64,000 bases of DNA from positions 22,382,001 through 22,446,000 of the forward strand of contig NC_083379.1 in the NCBI RefSeq assembly GCF_031755915.1, given 5' to 3'. Of the stretch, positions 12,126-23,847 are shown piece after piece. Within the stretch, counting starts at the first letter, position 1; each line of letters opens with the position of its first letter. The DNA is from Ziziphus jujuba (Eukaryota > Streptophyta > Magnoliopsida > Rosales > Rhamnaceae). The notes beneath the pieces are model-generated. The model worked only from the letters and a program-made list of their open reading frames with translations, had not been told where the DNA came from and searched no databases. The position numbers and the translations under genes were made by a program.

Positions 12126-12137
12126 ATAGGAGGATCA

Positions 12138-12690
12138 TGGTGCTAAAATGTAATGGAGACTTGGAATCCAAAAGTGAAGAAAGTGAGGCTGATATCAAAT
12201 TTGAAGAAGAAGAAGATATTGGAGGTAAGGAACATGGGGAATCCAGAACACTCAAGGCTTCAAGGGCTGAATTGAGTTTGGTGGCAAGAAGGGTTCTAAC
12301 CATGTATAAAGATGAGGACCAAATTCAAAGAGAGAACATCTTCCACACTCGATGTGAAATTCAAGGTAACATATGTAGTATGATAGTTGATAATGGAAGT
12401 TGTGCTAATGTAATTAGTAATGTGGTAGTTGATAAATTAGGTTTAACAACTATTGAACATCCCAAACCATATAGATTATAATGGCTTAATGATAATGGTG
12501 AAATGAAAGTAAACAAACAAGCCAACGTAAAATTCAGCATTGATAAATATGTGGATGTTGTTTTTGGTGATGTTGTACCTATGCATGCCGGACATATTTT
12601 ATTAGGTAGACCATGGCAATTTGATAAAGATATTGTACATTATGGTCAAGAGAATGCTATTGTTTTTTAGATTTAAAGGTAAAAAGGTCA
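12138..12690 (+). pseudogene. Retropepsin (protease) region of copy B
   Basis: After the zinc knuckle, an acidic linker leads to a retropepsin-like domain. The active-site region reads CSMIVDNGSCANVISNVV at about 12370-12430, where IVDNGS takes the place of the usual D-S/T-G. The VDKLGLTTIEHPKPYRL segment follows and is terminated by a TAA at 12479. In-frame homology continues to MHAGHILLGRPWQFDKDI near 12580-12630. The sequence breaks off at about 12700, where it is joined to an LTR end of copy C. RT and later domains of copy B are missing. Confidence 0.75.
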
Positions 12691-12703
12691 AGCTGGAACA
12701 TAC

Positions 12704-12751
12704 AGGTTTAGGCACGAATCGATTTAGGTTCGTATCATTTGGTATTAGAGC
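12704..12751 (+). mobile_element. LTR stub and primer-binding site of CRM-like copy C
   Basis: Only the last 30-odd bases of an LTR remain (GGTTTAGGCACG...CGTATCA, ending at 12737). They are followed two bases later by TGGTATTAGAGC (12740-12751), a one-base variant of the tRNA-Met primer-binding site. The rest of this LTR is absent and the stub is fused directly to the protease region of copy B. This is a deletion/recombination joint rather than a clean insertion. Confidence 0.85.
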
Positions 12752-13606
12752 CAAGATTTTGTTTTGACAATAGCTTAAGGTTGCATCTATCCTACATGTG
12801 CTACATATTAAATCAAAAAAATTCATTCATAGCAGAAACTAGGTTCTTTGTTTTACCGTAGTTTTTGCTTCCTAGTTTGTTAGTTGTTTTCATCTTTGTT
12901 CTTAGTAATTTAGTTTATTGTTGATTTTTCTTTGCTGTTTTGATCTTAATTATTTGCATTCATATATTCATAAAAAACTTTCACAAAAGGCTGGTTTATT
13001 GACAAGTTTGAGTTTGAATTTTTTAAGTTGGAAAATTTTGAAATAGAGCTATTCGGATCTGCTAGAAATTCTATATTGTTACTAGGTATTTGAATTTTGA
13101 GTGCTTAAATTGATTGGATTAAAATTGGTTAAAGGAATTGAAACAAGACTTAAATTGCAAGAACAACAACCAACAACATATTTGTTCAAATTGTTTCTTA
13201 TTCATTGTTTGAATCTCTTTTCTAAATTTTATCCTTGAATTATTGGTTTATTAACATTATGGTCAGCTTTTAGTTCATTCCAAAAATTTGCTTTTGTTGA
13301 TTTACCTTGTTTTTGCTTAGAAAGACCTGGACTAGGTTTTATCAATCAACTCAGTAATTCATTATTTTTGCTTGCTATTTTATTGATAAGTTTAAATTAA
13401 GATACACTTGTGATCAAGTTGCTGTTTAAGTGTGTTTTAATTAGAATGTTGAGTTAATTCTTTGAGGGGAAAAAGACAAGAGCATATGAGCTTAAAAGAG
13501 GGTTAAAAACTAAAACTAGTGTGCAAACACCAGTGTCGAAACCTTGTTTGAGTGAACCATGTGAGGTTGTGAATTTGGTGAGGATTTTTGTATTATTTTT
13601 ATTAAT
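12752..13606 (+). mobile_element. 5' leader of copy C
   Basis: Non-coding leader collinear with 8705-9840 but shorter, with several internal deletions. It ends just before the gag start codon at 13607. Confidence 0.7.
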
Positions 13607-14690
13607 ATGGAAGATTCAAGGATAAGGAGAGGATATGAATCTTTAAGAATTAATGAAGAGGAATTCATGGCATTCAAAGGTGATTCAAAAGCAACGAGAA
13701 ATGGAGGCGAACATACCGACATGATGGCAATCATGGAACAACTCCAACAGATGAATGCTCACTTTGATCACCTAGATCAAAGATTGGACAGAGTTGAGAA
13801 CTTACAACGTGGACCGAATACAAGATTTGATCTACATAGAGGTCGAGGTTGAGGTTGAGGACAACCTAAAGAGGAATTTGAGGAAGTTAATTTTGAAGAT
13901 AACTTTGAAGAAGAAATTCACGATATTTTTGCACTTCAAGGGAGACCCATCCGTGCGAGATGAGCAAGGAATGAGGATGATGATCTTGGAAATATTAAGG
14001 TCAACATACCATCTTTTATGGGAAAAACTGATCTGGAGGGGTACTTAGAGTGGGAGGACCATATGGAGATGATCTTTAATTGTCACAATTATTTGGAGGC
14101 TAAGAAGGCAAAATTGGCAGCTTTGGAGTTTGACCATTATGCATTCCAATGGTGGACAAATGAGCAAAGTACCCGAAGAAAAGTAGATGATGAATTGATT
14201 ACTGCTTGGCGACAAATGAAGGGACCCATGAAGAAGCGATTTGTACCGACTCATTACCCTAGGTTGCTACATCAAACGTTACAATCTTTATCTCAAGGAA
14301 ATAGGACTGTGAAAGATTACTACAAGGAAATGGAGATGCTCATGATGAGATTGAGCATGAATGAAGATAAAGAAGCAACCATGGCACGGTTTCTAGGTGG
14401 GTTGAATTGAGAGATAACCAATCAATTGGAATTACAACAATATATGGAATTGGCATAGATGTTGCATGTGTCTATCAAACTTAAGAATCAAATCAAAAGG
14501 AGGGGTACAAATTCAAGGTTTGGAGGTGTACAGTGGGAGGATAAATCCAAGTGATGATAGCACCAATCGGCCAAAAAAGGAAGCCAATGAAGGTAAAACT
14601 AATTCTAAACATTCTAGAACTTGTGACAGTGTGTGTTTTTAGTGCCAAAGATGAGGACACATTGCTACTCAATGCCTAAATAGCAGAATC
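13607..14690 (+). pseudogene. gag of copy C
   Basis: The start codon at 13607 gives MEDSRIRRGYESLRINEEEF, parallel to copy B. The N-terminal coiled part (MMAIMEQLQQMNAHFDHLDQ) and the gag domain (about 14018-14410) are well preserved. The gag domain includes YLEWEDHMEMIFNCHNY, QWWTNEQSTRRKV and YYKEMEMLMMRLSMNEDKEA. Frameshifts lie around 13850 and 13990 and a TGA lies at 14408. A degenerate zinc knuckle (CF-x-CQR-x-GHIATQC) lies at 14633-14680. The gag domain of copy C has fewer stops than that of copy B. Confidence 0.8.
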
Positions 14691-14759
14691 ATGATGCTGA
14701 AAGATAATAGTGAATTAGAATCCGAAAGTAAAGGAAGTGAGGGTGAAATTGAGCAAGAA

Positions 14760-15765
14760 AAGAAAGAATTGAAGATGAAGTAGAGACCCTAAATGCTTCC
14801 AATGCCAAATTGAGCTTAGTGACTAGGAGAGTCTTAACTGTGTACAAAGATGAGGATCAAATTCAAAGAGAGAACATCTTCCACACTCATTTTGAAATTC
14901 AAGGTAAGGTTTGTAGTATGATAATTGATAGTAGGAGTTGTGCAAATATAATTAGTAATGTTGTGGTTGAAAAATTAGGCTTAGTAACAATTAAACATCC
15001 CGAACCATATAGATTAAAATAGCTTAATGATAGTGGTGAAATGAAAATAAATAAACAAGTCAAAGTAAAATTTAGCATTAATAAATATATGGATGTTGTT
15101 TTGTGTGATGTTGTGCTTATGCATACTAGACATATTTATAAGGTAAACCATGGTAATTTGATAAAGATACTATACATTATGGTCGAGAGAAAGCTATTAT
15201 TTTTAGATTTAAAGGTAAAAAGGTCAAGATGGAACCATTGACTCTCAATAAGGTATTTATAGGCCAACTTCAAATACAACAAAGAATGGAGGCCGGAAAG
15301 CTCAAAGAAAGAACTAATGTGGCACCCACAACTCCAACTCCTATCCAATGGGACAAGAACGAACAAGACCAACCAGGTAAGTGTCCTAAACTCAAACTTG
15401 AGGGGAAAGAAAGAGAGAAAGCCGAGAGGGTGAAAAAGGATGAAGAAGCCGAGAATGGAAAAAAATTGAAAAAAGCCAAGAATGAGAGGAAATGTGAGAT
15501 GGCTGAGAGAGAGAAAGAAAAAGATAGGAAAGAGAAGAAAAAAATTTTCTATCTTAGTTTTGGGGATGTTAATAAGGCAATTTTGAATAAAAAACCATTG
15601 CTTGTCATGATTTATAAAGATATATATTTAAATGATCAAGCTAATCCCGAAGAACTTGAATTGCCAAATTCTATCTCTTCTCTTTTACAGGATTTTGATG
15701 ATGTCTTTCCAGAGGATATTCCTAATGGCTTTACCACCTATCCGATGGATAGAACATCAAATTGA
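14760..15765 (+). pseudogene. Protease and charged linker of copy C
   Basis: The retropepsin-like stretch is at 14810-15020 (CSMIIDSRSCANIISNVVVE; the active-site glycine is replaced by R). A 178-codon frame from 15229 follows, rich in Lys, Glu and Arg (AERVKKDEEAENGKKLKKAK), and leads into the conserved pre-RT segment DFDDVFPEDIPNGF. Such highly charged linkers between protease and RT are common in this lineage. Stops separate the two parts. Confidence 0.7.
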
Positions 15766-16390
15766 TTTTGTACTGGGAGCTGCAATTCCTAATAGGCATG
15801 CATATAGGGGTAATCACGAAAAGACAAAGGAGCTACAAAAGCAGGTAAGTGAGCTACTTGACAAAGGTTATATTCATGAGAGCATGAGTCCATCTGTTAT
15901 TCCTGTTTTGTTAATACCTAAGAAAGATAATATGTTAGATGAATTTCATGGTGCATCCATGTTTACTAAAATTGATCTTAAGAGTAGGTATCATCAAATT
16001 AGGATGAAAGAGGGTGATAAATGGAAAACTGCATTTAAAACTAAATATGGTTTGTATGAGTGGTTGGTAATGCATTTTGGTTTAACTAATGCACTTAGTA
16101 TTTTCATGAGATTAATGAACCATGTTATGCAACCATTTATTGGAAAATTTGTGATTTTTTATTTTGATGATATTCTTGTAAATAATAATCATTTACATGA
16201 GCATGTAGAACATTTTAGGTTAGTTTTAAGAGTATCTAGGAAGGAAAGGTAATTTGCTAACATAAAAAAGTGTGATTTTTGTAAAGATGATTGTTTTCTT
16301 AGGATTTGTTGTAAGTGTTATAAGAATTAAAGTTGATCAATTTAAGGTGCAAGCAATCCAAGAAGGGCCGAAACCCACTTCCATTACCAA
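15766..16390 (+). pseudogene. Reverse transcriptase of copy C
   Basis: One continuous frame (15632-16252) covers fingers and palm: IDFVLGAAIPNRHAYRGNHE, LLDKGYIHESMSPSVIPVLL, FTKIDLKSRYHQIRMKEGDK, TAFKTKYGLYEWLVMHFGLT and the catalytic YFDDIL box at about 16160. Several fixed positions differ from usual (for example, a deletion at the conserved CVDSRAINKIT region after DNMLDEFHG). The enzyme is therefore most likely inactive, although long parts are open. Frame breaks follow at about 16250-16390 before RNase H. Confidence 0.85.
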
Positions 16391-16960
16391 GTGAGGAGCT
16401 TTCATGGTTTGGCTAGTTTGTACCGAAGATTTATCCAGGATTTTAGCACCATCTCAGTACCTTTAACCGAAGTTGTCAAGAAAAATGTTGGCTTCAAATG
16501 GGGGGAAGCACAAGAAAAATCTTTTAATTTGTTGAAAGAAAAATTAACTAATGCACCTTTACTAGTTTTGCATAATTTTGATAAAAGTTTTGAAATTGAA
16601 TGTGATGCTTCGGGTGTAGGTATTGAGTTGTTTTGATGCAAGAAGGAAGACCCATAGCATACTTTAGTGAGAAGCTAAATGGAGCGGCATTGAAGTAGGA
16701 CCTATAACAAAGAGATGTATGCTTTGGTGAGTGCTTTAGAGAAATGGCAACATTACTTAATGCCGAAGGAGTTTGTGATTCATACGGATCATGAATCTTT
16801 AAAGCACATTAAAGGTCAAGAGAAACTCAACTGAAAGCATGCTAAGTGGATTGAATTCATTGAAACTTTTCTTTACATCATCCGCTATAAGAAAGGTAAA
16901 GAAAATGTGGTCGCCGATGCACTATCCAAAATGTATGTACTATTTTCTACCTCAAATGCT
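16391..16960 (+). pseudogene. RT connection and RNase H of copy C
   Basis: The connection domain reads [40 protein letters not shown] and [15 protein letters not shown]. It is followed after a frameshift by the RNase H elements [55 protein letters not shown] and [10 protein letters not shown] (about 16640-16935). These are the standard order and spacing for Ty3/gypsy. Stops near 16636, 16698 and 16832 make it a pseudogene. A short direct repeat (ATGCTAGATTGCTTGGATTT at 16957 and 16997) duplicates the junction just after it. Confidence 0.8.
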
Positions 16961-17039
16961 AGATTGCTTGGATTTGAACAATTGAAAGAACTTTATGGAT
17001 GCTAGATTGCTTGGATTTAAACAATTGAAAGAACTTTAT

Positions 17040-18165
17040 GAGCATGATACTGACTTTGGTAAAATATTTAGGAGTTGTACAAAACATAGATTTAATAAAT
17101 TTTACATCTTTGAAGGATATTTGTTTTGAGAAAACCAACTTTGTGTGTCTAATTATAGCATTCGAGAATTGTTAGTGAGGGAAAGTAATGGTGGTGGTTT
17201 AATGGGTCATTTTGGTGTTTTAAAAACTTTATCCTTGCTGCAAGAATATTCTATTGGCCTAACATGAGGAGAGATGTGGGGAGAATATGTGAAAGATGCT
17301 TGAAATGCTAAAAAGCCAAGTCTAAATTGAAATCGCATCGTTTGTATCATCCTTTACCGATTTCAACCTTTCCTTGGATGGATTTGTTTATGGATTTTGT
17401 TCTTGATTTACCTAAGTCTAGAATAGGTAAGGATTCTATTTTTGTCCTTGTGAATAGATTTTCTAAAATGGCACATTTTATTGCATGTAATAAAACTGAT
17501 GATGCATCTAATGTTGCTAACTTATTCTTTAAGGAAATTGTGAGATTGTATGGAATGCCTAGAACTATTGTTTTGAATATGGATACCAAGTTCGTAAGTC
17601 ATTTTCGGAAAATTTTGTAGGCTAAGTTAGGAAATACACTTTATTTTCAACTACTTGTCATCTACAAACTGATGGACAAACTGAAGTAATAAATAGGACT
17701 TTGTCTGCATTGTTAAAGGCTTTAATGAGTAGGAATTTAAGAACATGGGAAGAATGTTTGCACATGTTGAATTTGATTATAATTGATCTTTGCATTCAAC
17801 TACTAAATATACTCCATTTGAGATTGTTTATAGTTTTAATCCTTTAACTCTATTAGATTTAACAATTTTACCTTTTAGTGAACATCCTAATTTAGATGGA
17901 AAGCAAAAAGCTGATTTTGTGAAGCAGATTCTTGAAAAGACAAAGGCAAATATTGAGAGGAGGACCAAGCAATATGCAAGGAATTCTAACCAAGGCCGAA
18001 TAAAGGTTGTTTTTTACCTGGAGATTAAGTTTGGTTGCATTTAAGAAAGGAGAGGTTTCCCGAGTAAAGAAAGTCCAAGCTTATGCTGCATGGAGATGGA
18101 CCTTTTTAAGTTTTGGAGCGAATTAATAAGAATGCTTATAAACTTGTTCAAACATTAATGAGAAT
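17040..18165 (+). pseudogene. Integrase of copy C, truncated at its C-terminus
   Basis: The zinc-binding segment (about 17160-17310) has RELLVRESNGGGLMGHFGV and RRDVGRICERCLKC. The catalytic core (17327-17620) has [40 protein letters not shown] and [40 protein letters not shown] and [20 protein letters not shown] follow. The C-terminal barrel starts with HLRKERFP and ends at INKNAYKLVQT (about 18150). No chromodomain is visible. The copy is cut there and joined head-on to the gag start of an oppositely oriented element, so the 3' tail and LTR are missing. Confidence 0.85.
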
Positions 18166-18169
18166 TCTA

Positions 18170-18550
18170 AAAAAATTTTCAAACATTAATGGCTTGAAAT
18201 AATCTCTAATAAAATGGGGTTGTGATGGAGCTTCACTAACAACATTCTTTGCCATAGCTGTTTCCTCTTACAAATTCAGCTCTTGTTCTCAAATTCTTTT
18301 CTCTTTTATACATTTATGCAAAGCATGTTCAAGCTCGACATTGAAAGGTTCAGTTTCTAGATTTTGACTCATTCACATTCACCTACAAATGTAAAAAACA
18401 AAAACTAAACAAAGAACCAAAAAACAAAAAACCAAAGGCACACAATCCAAATATAAGAGGAACAAAAAGAAAAATGGTCCTAAATTTAAATCAAATGGCT
18501 TAAATTTAACATCGGCTAGAATAGACTTTCAAAAACCAAAAGTTAATTGA
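18170..18550 (-). pseudogene. gag start and leader of an Athila/Ogre/Tat-like gypsy element (F)
   Basis: On the minus strand, the primer-binding region is followed by a short leader and then by a frame beginning MSQNLETEPFNVELEHALHK at about 18373. After two stop codons it continues with MAKNVVSEAPSQPHFIRDYF. The last part resembles the N-terminus of gag in Athila/Tat elements (family motif around LRDYF-P). Only about 60 codons remain before the joint with copy C at about 18165. Confidence 0.5.
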
Positions 18551-18568
18551 ATCCCCAGTATGGCACTA
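18551..18568 (-). other. Degenerate primer-binding site of element F
   Basis: The minus strand reads TAGTGCCATACTGGGGAT. This looks like a decayed form of TGGCGCCGTTGCCGGGGA, the motif that follows the LTR in Athila/Ogre/Tat-type gypsy elements. The preceding CAAGTTTT spacing also fits. This identifies the sequence at higher coordinates as an LTR. Confidence 0.6.
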
Positions 18569-18574
18569 AAAACT

Positions 18575-20080
18575 TGAATTGAATTGATTATCACAATCTA
18601 AAAGAACTTGTAAAATATCGTTAAACCCTTTGGCAAAACAACTAAAATTTGGTTATGATCGTGATAAATCTCACAATTACATGGATTGTTCAAGTAATTA
18701 AGTGTATATAAGTACGAGATCGTTCTCACATAGATTTATTGTTTAAAAAGTAATTTTCTTATATTTAACCAAATACTAAACATTTTCGCGGGTTAACTTT
18801 AGCTAAGAAATTGATAACAAAGCAATTAAAATCAACAATGAGCTAAATTAATAACTAGAAAATATGAAAAATATAAAACTAACACCACACAAATTTTAAT
18901 TGAATTTTATGAATTAAAGTTTTTGGACCATGATGTTACTTGGGCTCAATACATGATTTCTTAATTTGGTAATTAATGACTAATTTTATATCCAACTATT
19001 AACAAAGGGTTTCTAAATTGATTCATTCTCTCTCTCAAGTTAAGCAAAATATATGGAAAATTTATTCAAATTAGAATTTATTCCTAATTATACCAATTAA
19101 CCATGAGATTAATTTCCGTTCCAATTACCCAAGTCAAATTTGTTATAAAAACTCAAATCTAAAGTTGCCCAAGACCTAAGTAGGCTTTGTCAAGCTTATA
19201 ACAACTCTTAGACTGTAATTTCATCCTCTCACTCTATGAAATTATGCTTACCCAAGCACCAATTCTTCAATTTAGACAACAGCTAATTAATTTCTCAATA
19301 TAAAAAAGGCATGTTCTTCAATTAGACCAAAGAGAATGCAAAAAATCAAATTGAAATTATATCATTAAATAATCAAATCAATCTATTATATGCATAAACC
19401 AAGACCTATCAATGCCCTAGATCAAAGACTTAATCTCTCATAGAAACAAAAGCAATAAAATAAAACAAAAATAAAATTCCATAGATTCAATCATTATCTC
19501 AACATACAAAAATTATATCACAAAATATAAAGAAATTAAAAGTAGAGGATAAGAGATTAAGATATTCTCAATAGGTGGTGGCTCCTCCAAGCAAGCCCAA
19601 AACCTTAGAATCTTCAAGAACTCTAGATCATAACGCTTCTCTCTCTAAGAAAGCATATTTCTTACTCTAAATTCTACCAATCTCTACACAACTGTAGATG
19701 CCTCTCTTTGATCTTGCCTCTTTAGAAAAATATCTAAAAAGCTATTTGTCAAGAGTCTCTCTAATCTTTATCTTATATAGTTAAATCTCCACCTTTAATT
19801 TAGATCACAAAACTATCTCTAAATTTAGTCACGTGCAATCACATAACACTTTAATGACCTAACCTTAACTAACCAAAGTCAACATTTAGATTCCAAGAAA
19901 GCTCCTCACGTGTAAACTCAAGGATATTTCATTTAGGCATGCATTAGAAAAGGTAAGCATACCATGCACTTTTCTTTCCTCAATCAAAGTTGGCATGTGC
20001 AATCTATAAAGAAGGTGTTCATGCTAAACTTGCTGAACTTTCCACTTAATTGCTCCATATTTGGCATATTTACCTCTCCA
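18575..20080 (-). mobile_element. LTR of element F, 3' part (split by a CACTA insertion)
   Basis: Upstream of the primer-binding motif on the minus strand lies about 1.5 kb of LTR-like sequence. It has a TATA-like AACTATATAAG (near 19775), a transcribed region with splice-like and CT-rich stretches, and the segment around 18690-18720 (ACGAGATCGTTCTCACA on the plus strand), which recurs in plant gypsy LTRs of this group. The LTR is interrupted at 20080/20081 by the CACTA element and appears to resume at 29708-29957. Confidence 0.6.
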
Positions 20081-20504
20081 CACTACTGAAAAAATCAATT
20101 TCAGTGACCACCCTTTTGGTTGCTAAAAATTGTCTTTTTGGTCCCTAAAGTAAATTAGCAACCAAAAAACAGTGGTCACTGGTTGGTCACCTAAACATTG
20201 TAACAAATTATTTTTAGTAACTAAAAGTTTTGGTCATTAAAAACTCTAAATTTTGGCAACCAATTTTTGAATTTTTAGGGACCAAGTTTTAGCCTCTAGA
20301 AGTAAGAAAAAATCACCATTTTCATCAAAATTTGGTATCCTAAAGTCATATCAGTGACCAACATTATAGTTATTAGCGATTATTAATGCTGTCACTGACA
20401 AGTAACATTTTGGAACCAAATACTTTGGTCACTAAAAACTACTAACAGTGACCAAGATGTTGGTCACTTATAGTCTTTACATATTTTGAAATATTGCTAA
20501 TCAC

Positions 20505-21397
20505 CAGTGTTCTAAAAGGCAGAAAAAGATGCCACCTAGGTATGCCTAGACATGATACTTTTAAATAACGTCTCGCATAGTAACAAGGCTTAGAAAAAAG
20601 TGGTCAACGCTGTGTTGACCACCTAATGCGCGCCTAGATGCTAAAAGGCCCAAGCTTTTTTGTTTAAAGTTTTTTTTTTCCTAAGATTTTTTTTTTTTTA
20701 AATGTTAAAAACAATTCATAAGAAATTTAAAAAAATATATATTGTTAAAAAATGGAAACATTTTTAAAATTAAGCTTTTTTTCTTAAACAAAAAAAATGA
20801 GAATGATGAATAAGAAAAAAAATAGTAATAAATTAGAAACTCTACTAGTAAGTGATGCACAATCATAGATTGCCAAAGGTTGTAATGATGATGAAAATGA
20901 TGATGAGATAGAGAATGATATGTTACTACCTAAAAAAATTTCTAGAAATGCTCAAGTTGAAATTAAGGAGCCCGAGAAAATGATTTTGTATCGGATGACA
21001 TGGAAGATGAGTTGAATGAAGATATAGATATTGAATTGGAATCCGATAAAGAATCAAACAAGAGGTAGATTATGACAATAGCTAAAAATACGTATTAATC
21101 CAGGAATGATTAGGTACTTGTAGGTTTATAATATATATATTTTGAAACTTGGAAAACATAAATTTTCATAAATTTATTATAATCAATTATATGCTAATTC
21201 ATGTTTATTACATATACAAAAGTAATATATACTTATATATATTTTGACATTTAAAATATGGATTATTTTGTTTATTTAATAGCCTTATAATAATTAAAAT
21301 AATAATATAATTGTGAAACACCTTTTCACGCCTAGACTTATAAGGCTTAAGGCTTGACATTGCCACCTTGCAACGCCTTACGCCTTTTAGAACACTG
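20505..21397. mobile_element. Non-autonomous hAT element with 8-bp target duplication
   Basis: It is 893 bp, bounded by perfect 16-bp terminal inverted repeats CAGTGTTCTAAAAGGC (20505-20520 and 21382-21397). It is flanked by an exact 8-bp direct repeat CTAATCAC (20497-20504 and 21398-21405). An 8-bp duplication and CAG...CTG ends are the signature of hAT transposons. Subterminal GCCTAGAC / GGCTTAAGGC motifs lie inside both ends. The interior keeps a transposase C-terminal remnant only. It interrupts the left subterminal repeat zone of the CACTA element, so it is younger than that element. Confidence 0.93.
20860..21068 (+). pseudogene. C-terminal remnant of an hAT-type transposase
   Basis: Plus-strand frames give an acidic tail with DDENDDEIENDMLLPKKISR, EVEIKEP-like residues and, after one frameshift, SDDMEDELNEDIDIELESDK ending in a stop at 21068. 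Acidic tails of this kind end some hAT transposases, but no catalytic core or BED finger is left. The identity rests mostly on its position inside the hAT element. Confidence 0.4.
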
Positions 21398-21639
21398 CTA
21401 ATCACTGAACACTCCATTATTTACCAACCAATATGCATACACTTTCAGCAACCAAAAGTTGATCACTAAAAGCCAATTAATTTAGTTATTTATATTTTTT
21501 AAATTAAATTTATTAATTACTATTGGTGCAAAAATACATAATATATAAAAGCAAATTAAAAATTTTTTACAATACCAAAATTTCAAATATTATTTATAAA
21601 ATAATAATGTCATTACATACATATAATAGCCATTGCACA

Positions 21640-22730
21640 ATTAAAACAATGACAATATAAGAAAATAAAATATATAAAAAAATGCAGCTAAGAGTAACGA
21701 CGATGCTGGTGGGCAATGGTGTAAGTGGGAGGTGAATGTTGCATTGAACTTGTCGTTGCATTAAACATGATCTTGGTCTTTTGAAACTTAAAATCTGAAA
21801 AATAGAATAACTAATATTAAGTGAAAACCAACCTACTATAACAATTTGCTAAAATAACTTTAAGATAAAATTCCAAGTGCAACTTAACCTATATGGAATT
21901 TTAAACCACCAAATGCCAAAAATGAATAGTTACTACCAACCATACACTACATTTGAACAAAAATCTTTAATGTAAGGATGAAATAAAAAAATGTAATTTT
22001 GATATGCCTTAGGAACAATGAAAACCAATCCAAAATGGGTCTATTTCTTTCTTACGATGCTTAGTCACGACTCACAAGACTATATGGTCCACTGGGCACA
22101 TAAATAGCAACATAGCAAACAAGGTGAGCGTTCCACATCCTATTATCCAGTATTCAAAGAGCTCAAGATTAAGTGCACTAGTAATTTATTTTATTCTAAA
22201 AAAGTGATGGTAGACACATGGCAATAGGTAGAGAACAATAGTTTTATGAAAAGAAAAAAAAATTGTCATGGTTTAACAATGAGACCTCCTAAAAAGACAA
22301 TGACCAGTTCCAATGCTAACGAGTTAAAAATGATTTTTATCCCTAGTTCATCCATCCTTTCAATGGTTCTTTATTCTCAATAACAATTCCAGCAATGGTT
22401 TTTGTAGGACATTTTTTATTCCTGATCAGATGATAAGGCTATAACAGCAATGAAAGGTATAGGCATAATTAGAAGAAAAGAGAAAGAAAATAAATAAATA
22501 AATGAAAGAAGAAAAGAGAATACAGTTAAGATTTACCACCACTCTACTTGTGGACATGAATAGTTCTTAGGTAGCTTCTCTTTTTTGATAAGTATCTCTG
22601 ATACCTCTATCAAATTTGGATTTCTATCAGGTGCTGCCTTGTCTTTGACAATTGTGCCTGCTTAAACATGTGCTCTTTTGCTTCTGCGTCTCCATAGTTA
22701 CTCTATTTTGAAGAAAGAAAAGCAAATATA
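21640..22730 (-). other. Possible decayed CACTA ORF exons
   Basis: On the minus strand, short open stretches occur that end in normal stops. Examples are FQKTKIMFNATTSSMQHSPP continuing to HQHRRYS-stop (about 21705-21785) and EVSEILIKKEKLPKNYS (about 22560-22615). Position and orientation suit a CACTA TnpA-like gene, but I do not recognise a domain. Treat this as a low-confidence pointer to where a transposon gene may have been. Confidence 0.2.
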
Positions 22731-23847
22731 GAAAACAGATATACCTTCAATTTATATGCTCAAAATAAACTTGTTTATGCATAAAGAATCTTACTAAAAA
22801 ATCAAACAAAAAAAAAATCATGTAAAACACTTAAACATGTTGGAGATTACAAATTCTATAATAATCGCTAGTATACATATCTTTTTGTGGAAGGTTGAAA
22901 CACACTCACTGGATTGTTCAATGCATAAAGATGCTTCCAAATGATTAATTAATTTCATTTTTCATCTTCATGTTATACAATGTTTCACATAAAGCATTTG
23001 AGTTGCATCTAGATTTATGAGTTGACAACTAAGTGTGTGTATCTTCTAATCTAGTTTAAATAAGAATTCACTAAACCTTATTGTGAGTGAAGAAGAAAAG
23101 GTCTTCATACGAGTCATAAGAACTTTGATTGCTATACATTTGTCTCATTCATTTATGCATAGAACAACTAAAGGAATAATACATTAGTACTTTCACAAAA
23201 CAAATCAAAAAGTGGTCAGTACTTTCTCAAAGTATCAATAGGAATTGTACATTCACTTAGAATAAATAAAGAAAAAGGCAGCAATAGAAGCATATGGGCA
23301 ATCCCCAAATGCATCTTTTTCCCTCCAACCAATGGAGAAAAAAATGCATATTTTTCTCCATAGTTAAATAAAGGACATTGCTTTACTAATTAAACATGGT
23401 TAGCTATGCCAAGGTAGAATAAGGTTTCAGCTGGATAATCAAATAAATTGAACCTCATGCACAAATGCACAAATAAAAATACCCACCCACAAAATGTAGC
23501 AAATAAAATTAGAGTTTCTAATCTGATATTATAAATTGACCATAAAAAGGGTGAAGTTTCTAGCATTTTCAATTTACCTAGGTGAGTTAAATAGGGAAAT
23601 TTTCCGTATTTCCCAAACAGAATAGAACATAATCTATAAATAAGTAGTATAGTAATTGGGATTAAGCAAGCAATATAATGTTCCAATGGTCATAATATAG
23701 TTAATTCCTAAGTCTCTGGCTGTGTTACCAAAGGCTTCATGGACAATAATTCAAAAGGAATTGCACCTTCACGTGATCCAGGAGTTAGGATAGAAGTTGA
23801 TAGCTTTACCAATGAAGCATGACCCACCTTTAGCAAATTATCTCTGG

